Shown here: piece after piece, positions 8,267-16,669 of the stretch
Layout of the letters: the number at the start of each line of letters is the position of its first letter
How positions within the stretch are numbered: position 1 is the stretch's first letter
Position numbers and translations under genes: made by a program
The notes under the pieces: model-generated
Databases searched by the model: none
Seen by the model: only the letters and a program-made list of their open reading frames with translations
What the model was told of the DNA's origin: nothing
DNA from: Deltaproteobacteria bacterium
Lineage (GTDB): Bacteria; Myxococcota_A; UBA9160; UBA4427
Direction of reading: 5' to 3'
Length of the DNA: 40,593 nt
NCBI GenBank assembly: GCA_002691205.1
Contig: NZHD01000016.1
Coordinates: 1 to 40,593, forward strand

Positions 8267-8297
8267 AATTGTAGATCTCTGTGAGATGGCCTTTCGC

Positions 8298-9791
8298 TTA
8301 GAGCCGTTGGACTCGGCTCGGGTTGCGGGAAGCGACCTTTGCTGCATCTCTTTTAGGTAAATGAGTGCGATCGCTATCTCGATGAGTCAGTTCAATTCCA
8401 CAGAGGTCTCCCATCGCTTTCAGACTCTTTTCGATGAGTTCTACAAATAAATCGAGATCATGCATGACATCTGGATTTGCATTGAACCCCCAGCAGACGC
8501 GGCCATTGTAACTCATGAGTGCGATGCCAATTCCCATTTCTCCCAGAAGAGGAACTTGGGGGAATGCGGATAGTAGCTTGGCGCCTTGAAGGTAAAGCGG
8601 AAACTGCGGGCCGGGCACGTTCGTGACGATCGAGTTGATCGGTCCATTAGTCGCTTGGGCACCAAGCGACAAAAGGCTCGCTGGAGTCCATTCCGCCACA
8701 CGCATAATCATCGAAATGCCAAGCGCTTGATTTGTGTTCTTGAAGTCTTGAGTCAGAGAGTGAATGTGATTGAGCTGCTTTCTGGGGTCCGCTTCATGTA
8801 TTGGGAGTTCAAAAATCCAGGAAGAAACTCTATTGCCAAGTTTACCTTGTTCTTCTTCCGTGCGGACACTGACGGGTGCGGAGATCTTGAATGAAATTCT
8901 TTCGGGATCAACACCTCTGAGTTGCATGAATTCCCGGACTGCTCCGGTCACCACCGTTAACACAATATCGTTCACAGAACATTCAAGGCCACGCCGCAAA
9001 GCTTTAATGTCGTCGAGGCTAACTTCGAGCCAGTCAAATTTTCGATGGTGGCTCGGTTGACCATTCAGAGGAGTTTCACTGGGAGTGAGCCCAGCGCCGA
9101 TAGTGTGCCATAAAATCTTTGCTCGAGATGTGAGCTCTGCGAGAAGATCATCGGTTTCGTCGGTGAAGGCGCGAAGGCCTTCAAGTGCTTTGAGCGGAAG
9201 GCTTACTCGTCTCACGATTTCATCACGAAAGAGTTCAGACCGGCTTGGCCGCGGGCGGGGGGTGTACGGCGGGATTTCTGGCAAGCTGCGGTCCGCCGTG
9301 GGGGACATCATGATTTGCGCGAGGTCGACGCCTGAGTTTCCGTCGATCATACAGTGATGGAGTTTAGTGATGAGGGCAAAGCGATCACCTTCAATTCCTT
9401 CAATGACCCAAGCTTCCCAGAGAGGTCGGCTACGGTCGAGTGGCTGAGCCATGATCCTGGCCGAGAGACGTTTAAGCTGCTCTTCACTCCCTGGCTTTGG
9501 CAAAGCAGTATGCCTGACGTGATAGTCGAGGTTAAAATTTTTATCGTCGACCCAGACTGCATGATTTTCAATCGGAATAAAATGGAGTTTTTGGCGGTAA
9601 CGCGGGATTTTGTGGAGGTATCCTTCGGTGGCTCTCTTGATACGATCAAAATCAATACCACCGTCTGCCCGAGTAAGCGCATGGGCCTCAAAAATCATCG
9701 TGGATGAAACATGCATGTGAAGCTTTGGGGTTTCGAAGATCAAAAAGGCATTGTCTGTAGCTGTCAATCGTTCGTAATTTGAGTGAGTCAT
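8298..9791 (-). CDS. Wax ester synthase / acyl-CoA:diacylglycerol acyltransferase (WS/DGAT)
   Basis: Makes wax esters or triacylglycerols from acyl-CoA. The 497-residue protein has the catalytic HHxxxDG motif (HHCMIDG, residues 145-151), the preceding PLDRSRPLWEAWVIEG block, the SVNDIVLTVV motif and the SIVTNVPGPQFPLYLQG motif, all diagnostic of the family; length is typical. The ATG follows AAAGGA closely and begins MTHSNYERLTATDNAFL as family members do. An in-frame extension to 9980 exists but looks non-coding. It is convergent with the 58-residue gene and lies downstream of the LLM oxidoreductase on the same strand with a 352-base gap. It implies neutral-lipid storage or lipid modification. 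Confidence 0.94.
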   Translation of the reverse strand: MTHSNYERLTATDNAFLIFETPKLHMHVSSTMIFEAHALTRADGGIDFDRIKRATEGYLHKIPRYRQKLHFIPIENHAVWVDDKNFNLDYHVRHTALPKPGSEEQLKRLSARIMAQPLDRSRPLWEAWVIEGIEGDRFALITKLHHCMIDGNSGVDLAQIMMSPTADRSLPEIPPYTPRPRPSRSELFRDEIVRRVSLPLKALEGLRAFTDETDDLLAELTSRAKILWHTIGAGLTPSETPLNGQPSHHRKFDWLEVSLDDIKALRRGLECSVNDIVLTVVTGAVREFMQLRGVDPERISFKISAPVSVRTEEEQGKLGNRVSSWIFELPIHEADPRKQLNHIHSLTQDFKNTNQALGISMIMRVAEWTPASLLSLGAQATNGPINSIVTNVPGPQFPLYLQGAKLLSAFPQVPLLGEMGIGIALMSYNGRVCWGFNANPDVMHDLDLFVELIEKSLKAMGDLCGIELTHRDSDRTHLPKRDAAKVASRNPSRVQRL

Positions 9792-10143
9792 GATTCCTTT
9801 AAGATCCTTTTTTTTCAGATCTGCGCTTCCTGAGAGATGAACCTCGATGAAAATTGATCCGGTGTGGTCGAATTGGGAACGCTTATCTGTGAGGTTGATT
9901 CTGAGACGGGTAGAGAAGAGGCGGGTGAAGGTCGGTACGCGTAAAGCAGGGCTGTGAGAGGGCGTGCTATCTCCCGTCACGGGAGCCTGCCGCGTTTCAT
10001 GACGGGGTCGTCAATGCATTTTGGCAATACAGATCTAAAGGCTCAGGGCCTGAAAGTAGTAGACAAGCGCTTTCCGTCAAGCTGATTTTGATCGATCTGT
10101 AGATGGCCTAACGCTATTCATGATAAAGAAAGGAGAAGGGCAC
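9792..10143. other. 352-base intergenic region with short palindromes
   Basis: No convincing gene is seen. It contains a perfect CTCCCG-TCA-CGGGAG palindrome (9971-9985) and, just upstream of the WS/DGAT ribosome site on the minus strand, AGATC-N11-GATCT around an A8 run (about 9802-9822). Either may be an operator or a leader structure for the WS/DGAT gene. No clear promoter boxes could be assigned. Confidence 0.4.
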
Positions 10144-11196
10144 TTAACAAAGTGACGGCCAGACCTCTTCAAGAAGCATCTCAAGCGCCTCTGTTCGCTC
10201 TGAGTCAGTGGTCCCGCTGACTTGTGGTCGAATGACCATAAGGTTCATACCCAATTCATCTCGGTAACGACTCAATCGATCTGTAACTTCAGCGATCTGT
10301 CCGACAACCACTCGCTCTTCGATGGGTGCACTCAGGGCCCTCTCGATCACTTTCGGGGTTTGAGTGTTTGGCTTTACGCCGGGAGGCCGGCTCTCTGATT
10401 CAAGAGCGGATAGGATTTTTTTCTTGCTTGCATCTGTGGGGCAAACAAAAACCGTTCGCATGATGGGGACGATCGCGTGTCCGGATGTGATTTGGTCCGG
10501 TAGGCCATTGCGATGAAGTTCGAGATTATCTTTGATTTGTTCGAACGTTTCCATGGGTGAAGCGAAATAAGGCAGACCTCTACGCGCCGCTTGAGCGAGT
10601 CCCTTTTCTCCGAATGCGGCTACTGCTAGGGGCGGATGCGGACTTTGGTAAGGGACTTCAAGCAGAGGACCATGGAGGTTGTTCTCGCCCTCAAAGGGAG
10701 TCCCTGTTAAGTCGATACTTTCCCCACGCCATGCCGAAAGCATGATATCGAGCGCGGCATCAAAGCGATCTCTTTTTTTGCGAGGATCCAGTCCGAAGGC
10801 TGAAAAGAGGGCAGGGCGAAAGCCACGGCCAAGACTTATGATGACTCGCCCCTTTGAAATCTGGTCGAGCGAAGCAATTTCCTCGGCAACTCGAATTGGA
10901 TTGTGGATAGGGAGGAGCAGGGACGTTGTTGCGAGCTTTATTTTTTGAGTGTGTGCAGCGAGGGTGGCTAAGTAGAGCAGCGGTGATGTGCTCCCGTTGG
11001 CGGCGAAGTGCATCTCGGGCAACCACACGGAATGCAGATTTCTTTTCTCGGCGCGCTCAACCCATTTTTTGGAAGCCTGCCATTCGCGTACATTTGAGGC
11101 GCCTCCAATGGAGATGCCAATGGCAGGTCGTTCAAGTCCCCAGTTTTTGATGATGAGGTCCCGTTTCGCTTTTTCATCTAGTGATGGATCACTCAA
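10144..11196 (-). CDS. LLM-class flavin-dependent oxidoreductase
   Basis: A 350-residue luciferase-like monooxygenase family TIM-barrel protein using FMN or F420. Family features are IGISIGGASNVREW at the start, SVWLPEMHF, the IKLATTSLLLPIHNPIRVAEEIASLDQ block and the RVIISLGRGFRP strand, followed by a DRFDAALDIMLSAWRGE helix. Substrate cannot be told from sequence. The TTG start is 9 bases after the kinase-gene stop; no strong ribosome site is seen, so translational coupling is likely. Flanked by AarF-like kinase and WS/DGAT, it may act in lipid or isoprenoid oxidation (inference). Confidence 0.88.
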   Translation of the reverse strand: MSDPSLDEKAKRDLIIKNWGLERPAIGISIGGASNVREWQASKKWVERAEKRNLHSVWLPEMHFAANGSTSPLLYLATLAAHTQKIKLATTSLLLPIHNPIRVAEEIASLDQISKGRVIISLGRGFRPALFSAFGLDPRKKRDRFDAALDIMLSAWRGESIDLTGTPFEGENNLHGPLLEVPYQSPHPPLAVAAFGEKGLAQAARRGLPYFASPMETFEQIKDNLELHRNGLPDQITSGHAIVPIMRTVFVCPTDASKKKILSALESESRPPGVKPNTQTPKVIERALSAPIEERVVVGQIAEVTDRLSRYRDELGMNLMVIRPQVSGTTDSERTEALEMLLEEVWPSLC

Positions 11197-11205
11197 GCTG
11201 TCTGC

Positions 11206-12561
11206 TCATTTCTTTGATCTGGAATAAGTGGTGGGCTTTTTAGAAGCCATGTACGGCAGAATGATTTGAAGCATATCGACCTTGACCTCAAGGGTTCGTC
11301 CAAGTCCCGAAAGCAACGCAAGGACTCGACCAAGGAGAACCAGATGGCTCGGAATTCGAATAATGGGGTCTTCTCGTATTAATCGAGGTAATTCTCGGCC
11401 TGCTTCTTGAATGATGTCGGGGGCCAGGTGCGACTCGTAACGGAGCCGGCTGGCGATTCTATGAAACGCAGCGGCCAGTTTTTTCAGAGAATCAAGCGAT
11501 TGGCCGCGGGTTTCAAAACCCAGATCGAGGAGGGCCCCAGCCATGGCGTCTGTATTTCCTCCTAGGAGCGCTCCCGTGAATTCCAAGATGGCTTTTCGAA
11601 AGCCATGTGGAAGTTCCTTCGCGAGTCCGAAGTCGAGAAAGACAATTTGTAGAGTTTTTTCTGTCCCAGGAATGGCTCTGACCATCAAGTTCCCAGGGTG
11701 CGGGTCCGCATGAAAAAAACCATGAACAAAAACTTGCTCGCAGTACGCCTCAATGAGCTTGGTCATGATTTCTTCACGATTGAAATCAGCTCGATCTATT
11801 TCGACTAGATCGTTTATTTTAATACCAGAGACAAAATCACTCACGAGGACGCGCCGTGTTGTCATTTCCCAGTGAATACGCGGGACATAGAGATCTTCTC
11901 TGTGGTCAAAAAAATCTGAAACTCTTTCCGCATTGATGCCTTCGTGCACGAAGTCAAGCTCATTGGGTACATGCTCGCCAAGTTCGGCAATGAGAGGTGC
12001 GAGATCGAAGTCGCGCTCGAGTAGCCCGACTGCTTTGAAGAGAGTGTTTAGATTCGCGAGGTCGAAGTGGATGAGGTTCTCGACTTCTGGATATTGGACT
12101 TTGACCGCCACCCTCTGCCCGTTTGGCAGTAGCGCCTCATGAACTTGAGCGAGAGAGGCGGAAGCCATAGCGCTTTCTGAAAATTCACTGAACACACTTC
12201 GGAGCGGTGCCCGCAGTTCAAGTTCTATTTGTGCCTGAATTTCTTCAAGGGGATGCGGGGGCACTCTGTCCTGAAGGCTTGAAAGAACCTGCACATACTC
12301 GGGAGGAAGCGCATCAGCTCTTGCGCCTAGAAATTGGCAGCCTTTCAGAATCAAACCACGTAGTTCGATGGCGGCGGCATAAATCTCTTGAGCTGATCGG
12401 CGATTAAATTTCGACCAACGTTCTTGAGCCTGGATATCAGGAGAGCGTGGGTCAAGAAGCTGGTTAAATTTGACGCCGACATAAATCCGGGCAAAGGTGG
12501 TCCCGATGCGTGTTGCTCTAAAAAAACGTCTTTGAACGCTTGAACTGGAGGTCAGAACCAT
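11206..12561 (-). CDS. AarF/ABC1/UbiB-family atypical kinase-like protein
   Basis: 451 residues of the ABC1 family, whose members support ubiquinone synthesis or other lipid/quinone handling. Visible are the KxGQ-type motif (LKGCQFLGAR) and downstream PPEYVQVLSSLQDRVPP, the Ala-rich nucleotide loop region MASASLAQVH, the VAVKVQYP strand Lys, the catalytic loop FFHADPHPGNLMVR and the metal-binding DFGLAKELP. C-terminal hydrophobic segments suggest membrane association. The ATG is the first start. It is the first gene of a minus-strand pair with the LLM oxidoreductase (9-base gap), and is divergent from the stress protein gene. Confidence 0.9.
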   Translation of the reverse strand: MVLTSSSSVQRRFFRATRIGTTFARIYVGVKFNQLLDPRSPDIQAQERWSKFNRRSAQEIYAAAIELRGLILKGCQFLGARADALPPEYVQVLSSLQDRVPPHPLEEIQAQIELELRAPLRSVFSEFSESAMASASLAQVHEALLPNGQRVAVKVQYPEVENLIHFDLANLNTLFKAVGLLERDFDLAPLIAELGEHVPNELDFVHEGINAERVSDFFDHREDLYVPRIHWEMTTRRVLVSDFVSGIKINDLVEIDRADFNREEIMTKLIEAYCEQVFVHGFFHADPHPGNLMVRAIPGTEKTLQIVFLDFGLAKELPHGFRKAILEFTGALLGGNTDAMAGALLDLGFETRGQSLDSLKKLAAAFHRIASRLRYESHLAPDIIQEAGRELPRLIREDPIIRIPSHLVLLGRVLALLSGLGRTLEVKVDMLQIILPYMASKKPTTYSRSKK

Positions 12562-12740
12562 GTCCGCTGCCTTTCACATTCAGGCTACCAAGCGTTTGTC
12601 GTTCTTGCCGCGTTGGAGTGCCTGATCGGGTCTTTGGGGAAGCTTCCGGCATGGCCGTGAAAGTTAAATTTGCAGTTCCCTCCGGGGTATCTTAATCTAC
12701 ACCCGAGGGATCCTCATCGATATCCGTTGGGGAGCAGCAA

Positions 12741-12764
12741 ACCGAGCACCCGGAGGTGCTCGGT
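12741..12764 (+). repeat. Perfect 10-bp hairpin in the leader of the universal stress protein gene
   Basis: ACCGAGCACC (12741-12750), tetraloop CGGA, GGTGCTCGGT (12755-12764). No T-run follows on either strand, so a rho-independent terminator is unlikely. It lies 51 bases upstream of the stress protein ATG in the divergent region and may be an operator or a leader RNA structure. Confidence 0.6.
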
Positions 12765-12815
12765 CAGAAAAGGTCTGGGTGAAAATCTGGCCCGAATTGC
12801 ATCGCGAGGGAAGAG

Positions 12816-13637
12816 ATGATCGACACAATCCTGGTAGCAACCGACGGTTCTGAGGGAGGAAGCACAGCCGAAAAGGCGGGCGTCCATCTCGCTGCGAGAC
12901 TACGGGTCCGTTTGTCTGGCGTAACGGTGGTTGAAGACGGAGATGTACAGCCTCCTCCCGACTCGGGCCTGGCTCTGCCTCCCTATCCCGAAGCGGAGCT
13001 GAGTGCTTACTTCCATGCACGCAGCCAAGGCCTGGCTTCTCGCTTCGCTGACCGCGCGAGAGCGGAAGGCATTGAGGCGACCTGTGATGTGGGTCGGGGC
13101 CGTGCCGATGATCGTATCGTCGAAAAGGCGCAAGACTCCGAGTTACTGGTCATCGGCCGTGATGGGTGTCGAGCCAATCAATCGAGAGCTTTGGTGGGTT
13201 CCGTGACCGAATCGGTCATTCGTAAGCTTTCGAAGTCTTCGATCGTGATACCCTCAGGGTCTTCTCTGAGTGGGCCGATTGTTGTGGCTTTTGACGGTTC
13301 TTCAGGCTCGCGAGTGGCGGCGGCTAAAGCCATCGAGCTTTCGAATAGTTTGGGTGAGACGATTCACGTTTTCGTCGACTCTAAAGATAAAGGCCGTGCT
13401 GTGGCGCGATTTGAAGAAGTGCGTGAGCTATTAGCGGGTGTCCAGCAGCCACTCCGAGAAACTTCTTCAACGCTTGGACGCCCGGACGTGAAGCTCGTTG
13501 ATACGGCGACGGAGATACGCGCAGGCATGATCGTGATGGGTGCGTATGGGCGGAACAGGAAAACAGACTTTTTTCTGGGCAGTAATGCCGCGGCAGTTGT
13601 TCGCACTTCGCCGGTTCCGGTTCTACTCGCGCGCTGA
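12816..13637 (+). CDS. Tandem-domain universal stress protein (UspA family)
   Basis: 273 residues holding two Usp domains. The first (about 1-145) begins MIDTILVATDGSEGG and ends with an ATP-site-like GRDGCRANQSRALVGSV; the second (about 150-273) begins PIVVAFDGSSGSR and ends with GAYGRNRKTDFFLGSN, which matches the G-2x-G-9x-G-S ATP-binding pattern. Tandem Usp proteins usually bind ATP and modulate stress survival; no membrane segment is present. The ATG has GAGGGAAGAG just upstream. It is followed 3 bases later by lpxD, so they are probably cotranscribed, although a functional link is not obvious. Confidence 0.9.
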   Translation: MIDTILVATDGSEGGSTAEKAGVHLAARLRVRLSGVTVVEDGDVQPPPDSGLALPPYPEAELSAYFHARSQGLASRFADRARAEGIEATCDVGRGRADDRIVEKAQDSELLVIGRDGCRANQSRALVGSVTESVIRKLSKSSIVIPSGSSLSGPIVVAFDGSSGSRVAAAKAIELSNSLGETIHVFVDSKDKGRAVARFEEVRELLAGVQQPLRETSSTLGRPDVKLVDTATEIRAGMIVMGAYGRNRKTDFFLGSNAAAVVRTSPVPVLLAR

Positions 13638-13640
13638 GGG

Positions 13641-14723
13641 GTGGATGTCGGGGGCCTCTCACCGCGTTCGCTGAAGGACTTGGCGTCCGAACTTGGCCTT
13701 TCATTTGAGGGCGACGGGCAAACGTTGATCACCGGGGTGGCCGCCCTGGAATCAGCTGGGCCCAGTGAGCTGGCCTTCGTTCGCTCAAAGCGATTTGAAG
13801 ACCTAGCTCTAACGAGTGGAGCTGGGGTGCTGATTTTGCCTGAGGGGGTTAAGGGAGCGTCCTCTTCATTTATCCGGTCTGAGAACCCCGCCCTTGATTT
13901 CGCACGGGCCGTGGCGCTTCTTGTGCAGAGAGTTTCGCCGGAGCCAGGTCAGTCTGAGAACTTTTTTTTGGGAAAGACTGCGCATGTGGATCCAACATGC
14001 ATCGTGGCTGATGGTGTGAGCGTTGGGGCTGGGTCTCACGTGGGCGCCAGAACCGAATTGCATCCCGGTGTGATTGTTTACCCCAACGTCTCAATCGGAG
14101 AAGACTGCGTGGTTCACGCGGGGTGCATCTTGCGTGAGGGAACGTGGGTGGGAGACCGGGTCACGTTGCAGCCCGGTGTCGTGATCGGTGGAGATGGCTT
14201 TGGCTACGTGGCCGACCATTTAGGTATGCCCCATCACATTCCTCATGTTGGGAATGTTCGCATTGAATCTGATGTTGAAATTGGTTCTCTGAGCACGGTG
14301 GATCGCGGAACATTGGGAGATACGCGGATTCGGCAGGGAGCCAAGATCGACAATCAAGTTCAGATTGCACACAACTGCGATATTGGAGAAAGAGTGATCA
14401 TTGCGGCTCAATGTGGCCTTTCGGGAAGTACGCGCATTGAATCGGGAGCGGTTTTGATGGGAGGCGTGGGCTCGGCAGGACATCTGACCGTGGGTGCAGG
14501 GGCATTTATTGGAGCGGGAACGGGGCTTCATAAGGATGTAGAGGCGGGGACTCGAGCCTACGGCTTTCCCCAGCAAGGCGAGCGGTCTTGGCATCGCACA
14601 GTCGCAGCGCTCTCTCGATTACCAGACTGGCTGAGGCGATTAAGAGCACTTGAGAAGGCTGTGGCCCATGGCACTGAGAAAGAATCCTCGGATTCGAGAA
14701 CGAGAACTGATGGATCCGATTGA
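13641..14723 (+). CDS. lpxD: UDP-3-O-(3-hydroxyacyl)glucosamine N-acyltransferase
   Basis: Third committed step of lipid A synthesis: N-acylation of UDP-3-O-acylglucosamine by acyl-ACP. The 360-residue protein has the N-terminal LpxD-specific domain (LGLSFEGDGQTLITGVAALESAGPSELAFV-type segment), a long left-handed beta-helix of hexapeptide repeats (about 110-310), and the catalytic His in QIAHNCDIGE. A hydrophilic tail (TEKESSDSRTRTDGSD) makes it about 20 residues longer than usual and overlaps rnhB. The GTG start is 3 bases after the stress protein stop. It shows an LPS-bearing outer membrane. The usual partners lpxA and fabZ are not here. Confidence 0.95.
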   Translation: MDVGGLSPRSLKDLASELGLSFEGDGQTLITGVAALESAGPSELAFVRSKRFEDLALTSGAGVLILPEGVKGASSSFIRSENPALDFARAVALLVQRVSPEPGQSENFFLGKTAHVDPTCIVADGVSVGAGSHVGARTELHPGVIVYPNVSIGEDCVVHAGCILREGTWVGDRVTLQPGVVIGGDGFGYVADHLGMPHHIPHVGNVRIESDVEIGSLSTVDRGTLGDTRIRQGAKIDNQVQIAHNCDIGERVIIAAQCGLSGSTRIESGAVLMGGVGSAGHLTVGAGAFIGAGTGLHKDVEAGTRAYGFPQQGERSWHRTVAALSRLPDWLRRLRALEKAVAHGTEKESSDSRTRTDGSD

Positions 14724-15570
14724 TTCCGGTTCAGGTCTAGATTCAGGCTCGGGTGAGGTTTCGGAGCTCCCCGAGACCTCAAGGATGTCTCTCTCGGCCC
14801 TGCGTGAGACTCTCTCGACTTTGGACAGTGAAGCGGAAATAAACAGTTGGTGTGAGGCGCTTTCGCGAGATCAACGGGTGGGCGCACGAGAGATCGGCGA
14901 GCGGATGCTCAGGAGGCTACGTGCCGAGCAAGTCGAGTCAGAGCGTTTGGAACGTCTTTTTGAGCACCGCGCTCGCTTAATCGAGGGAGGCTGCCAGGTC
15001 GTGGCTGGCGTGGACGAGGTGGGTGTGGGGCCCCTTGCGGGTCCTGTGGTGGCGGCAGCGGTTGTGCTCCCGGCGCGAGTCGATTTGCCTGGCTTGAATG
15101 ACTCTAAAAAGCTCTCCTCAAAGGCGCGTGAGCGCCTTGATCGTGCGATTCGTGAGCAGGCCTTAGGTTTTGCTATCGGTGAAGTTGAATCCGTCGAGAT
15201 CGACCGTATCAATATTCTTCAGGCGACCCTTGAGTCCATGAGGAGAGCGGTGAACGCATTGGAGAGCCAACTTCGGCTCGATCATGTGCTGGTAGATGCC
15301 CGTAAGATACCCGGTGTATCGATTGCACAGACTGCATTGATACACGGGGATGCGATTGACGGATCGATTGCAGCGGCCTCGATTGTCGCCAAGGTGTATC
15401 GAGATGGCTTGATGAAGCGCTTCGCCGTGGACTATCCGGGCTACGGCTTAGAGAGGCATATGGGATATGGCACATCGGAGCATATTGATGCGCTACAGCG
15501 TTTAGGTGTTTCTCCGATTCATCGCCGTTCCTTTTCACCTGTGGCTGCAGCTGCGAAAAGAAAGGCATGA
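14710..15570 (+). CDS. rnhB: Ribonuclease HII with N-terminal extension and variant GxG motif
   Basis: Removes RNA primers and single ribonucleotides from DNA. The catalytic core begins VAGVDEVGVGPLAGPVVAAAV and contains LNDSKKLSSKARE, VLVDARKIPG and the DGSIAAASIVAKVYRD segment. Two oddities. The canonical DExGRG motif reads DEVGVG, losing the Arg of the GRG element known to contact the RNA-DNA junction. About 80-95 residues of predicted helical, charged sequence (SLSALRETLSTLDSEAEI, then RMLRRLRAEQVESERLERL) precede the core. Start uncertain: ATGs at 14668 (GAGAAGG 9 bases upstream), 14710 and 14785 are all in frame; the first two overlap lpxD. The stop overlaps the truD ATG. Confidence 0.9.
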   Translation: MDPIDSGSGLDSGSGEVSELPETSRMSLSALRETLSTLDSEAEINSWCEALSRDQRVGAREIGERMLRRLRAEQVESERLERLFEHRARLIEGGCQVVAGVDEVGVGPLAGPVVAAAVVLPARVDLPGLNDSKKLSSKARERLDRAIREQALGFAIGEVESVEIDRINILQATLESMRRAVNALESQLRLDHVLVDARKIPGVSIAQTALIHGDAIDGSIAAASIVAKVYRDGLMKRFAVDYPGYGLERHMGYGTSEHIDALQRLGVSPIHRRSFSPVAAAAKRKA

Positions 15571-16574
15571 CCTCCGCGATGCCTCGTTTTCGGTTTTTGC
15601 CTGAAGAATTTAAAGTAGATGAGATCCCTCTGTATCCGCCCACAGGAGAGGGGACTCACACGTTTGTTCGGATTGAAAAGAAACTTCGCACCAGTGAAGC
15701 GATTGCTCGGCAACTCGCCAAATTAGTCGATGTTCCTGCTCGAGATGTGGGTTACGCAGGCCGTAAGGACCGTATGGCTGTCACCACTCAATGGATGTCT
15801 GTGCCGGATTTAGATCCCACCGTCGCCTTGACTCTGAGACTGGATGGTGCTGAGGTGCTCGAAGCTGTGAGGCACCCTCATAAATTACGGACGGGTCAGT
15901 TGCGCGGGAATCGGTTTGACCTGGTGATTCGAGAGGTCAGCCCAGAGGCAGAGCATACGGCGCGCGCGCGTTTGGCGGAAATCGAGAAGCGCGGTATGCC
16001 CAATCGTTACGGCGCTCAGCGCTTCGGCCATGCGAGTCGGAATCCTGATCGAGGGCGAGCTATCTTGTTGGGGCAGAAGTCGCTCAGAGACCGAAGGAAA
16101 GCACGGTTTATGATCTCTGCTCTTCAGTCTGAGGTCTTTAATCGAGTGCTAGAAGAGCGAAAAGCGGAGCTGGATACAGTCGAGTTGGGCGATGTGGCTC
16201 GCGTGACGGAGTCGGGAGGCTTGTTCTTGGTTGAGGATGTAGAGGTCGATCTAAAGCGAGCTTTGCTTTTCGAAATCAGCGCGACCGGTCCTATCTTCGG
16301 TACGAAAATGGAGCAGCCCTCGGGGCGAGTGGCGGAGAGGGAGAATCAGATCATGGAACAACTTGGCGTCCCTGTGGGCTCAGCCTTGATTCCGCCTCGA
16401 GGCCTTCGCGTACCCGGCGCGCGCCGTCCGGTGCGAGTTAAGGTCGGAGAGCCAGTGCTTACACGGGAAGGGGATTGGCTGCGGTTCGTATTCAGCCTGC
16501 CCGCCGGGAGCTACGCAACGGTATTGCTCGAGGAACTATTTGGCGAACTGATTGAAGGAAGATCGTCGAGTTAG
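15567..16574 (+). CDS. truD: tRNA pseudouridine(13) synthase
   Basis: Isomerises U13 of tRNA(Glu). The 335-residue protein has EEFKVDEIPLYPPTGEGTH at the start, the catalytic Asp in GYAGRKDRMAVTTQW, the LRGNRFDLVIRE strand and the diagnostic NRYGAQRFG motif; the end FSLPAGSYATVLLEELF matches family ends. It is slightly shorter than the 349-residue E. coli protein. The ATG overlaps the rnhB stop (ATGA), so expression is coupled. An intrinsic terminator begins within the last codons. Confidence 0.95.
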   Translation: MTSAMPRFRFLPEEFKVDEIPLYPPTGEGTHTFVRIEKKLRTSEAIARQLAKLVDVPARDVGYAGRKDRMAVTTQWMSVPDLDPTVALTLRLDGAEVLEAVRHPHKLRTGQLRGNRFDLVIREVSPEAEHTARARLAEIEKRGMPNRYGAQRFGHASRNPDRGRAILLGQKSLRDRRKARFMISALQSEVFNRVLEERKAELDTVELGDVARVTESGGLFLVEDVEVDLKRALLFEISATGPIFGTKMEQPSGRVAERENQIMEQLGVPVGSALIPPRGLRVPGARRPVRVKVGEPVLTREGDWLRFVFSLPAGSYATVLLEELFGELIEGRSSS

Positions 16575-16592
16575 AGGCTCGACGGGTTTTTT
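16564..16592 (+). terminator. Rho-independent terminator overlapping the truD stop codon
   Basis: CGTCGAG (16564-16570), a 7-base loop containing the truD TAG, CTCGACG (16578-16584), then GG and six T. The 7-bp GC-rich stem plus U-tract is a classic intrinsic terminator and separates the stress protein-lpxD-rnhB-truD run from cysK. Confidence 0.82.
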
Positions 16593-16669
16593 GAACCGGG
16601 ATATGGGGTTATGCTGAGCCCAACCGTTTTGTGTCTTTATGAGAAGTTTATATTCTGGAGGTTTCCATC

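Noticed and set aside
8274..8288. ATCTC-TGT-GAGAT hairpin between convergent genes
   Set aside because: The 5-bp stem without a T-run is too weak to call a terminator.
9792..9980. 63-codon extension of the WS/DGAT gene
   Set aside because: It lacks family similarity; ATG 9791 has AAAGGA and matches the usual start.
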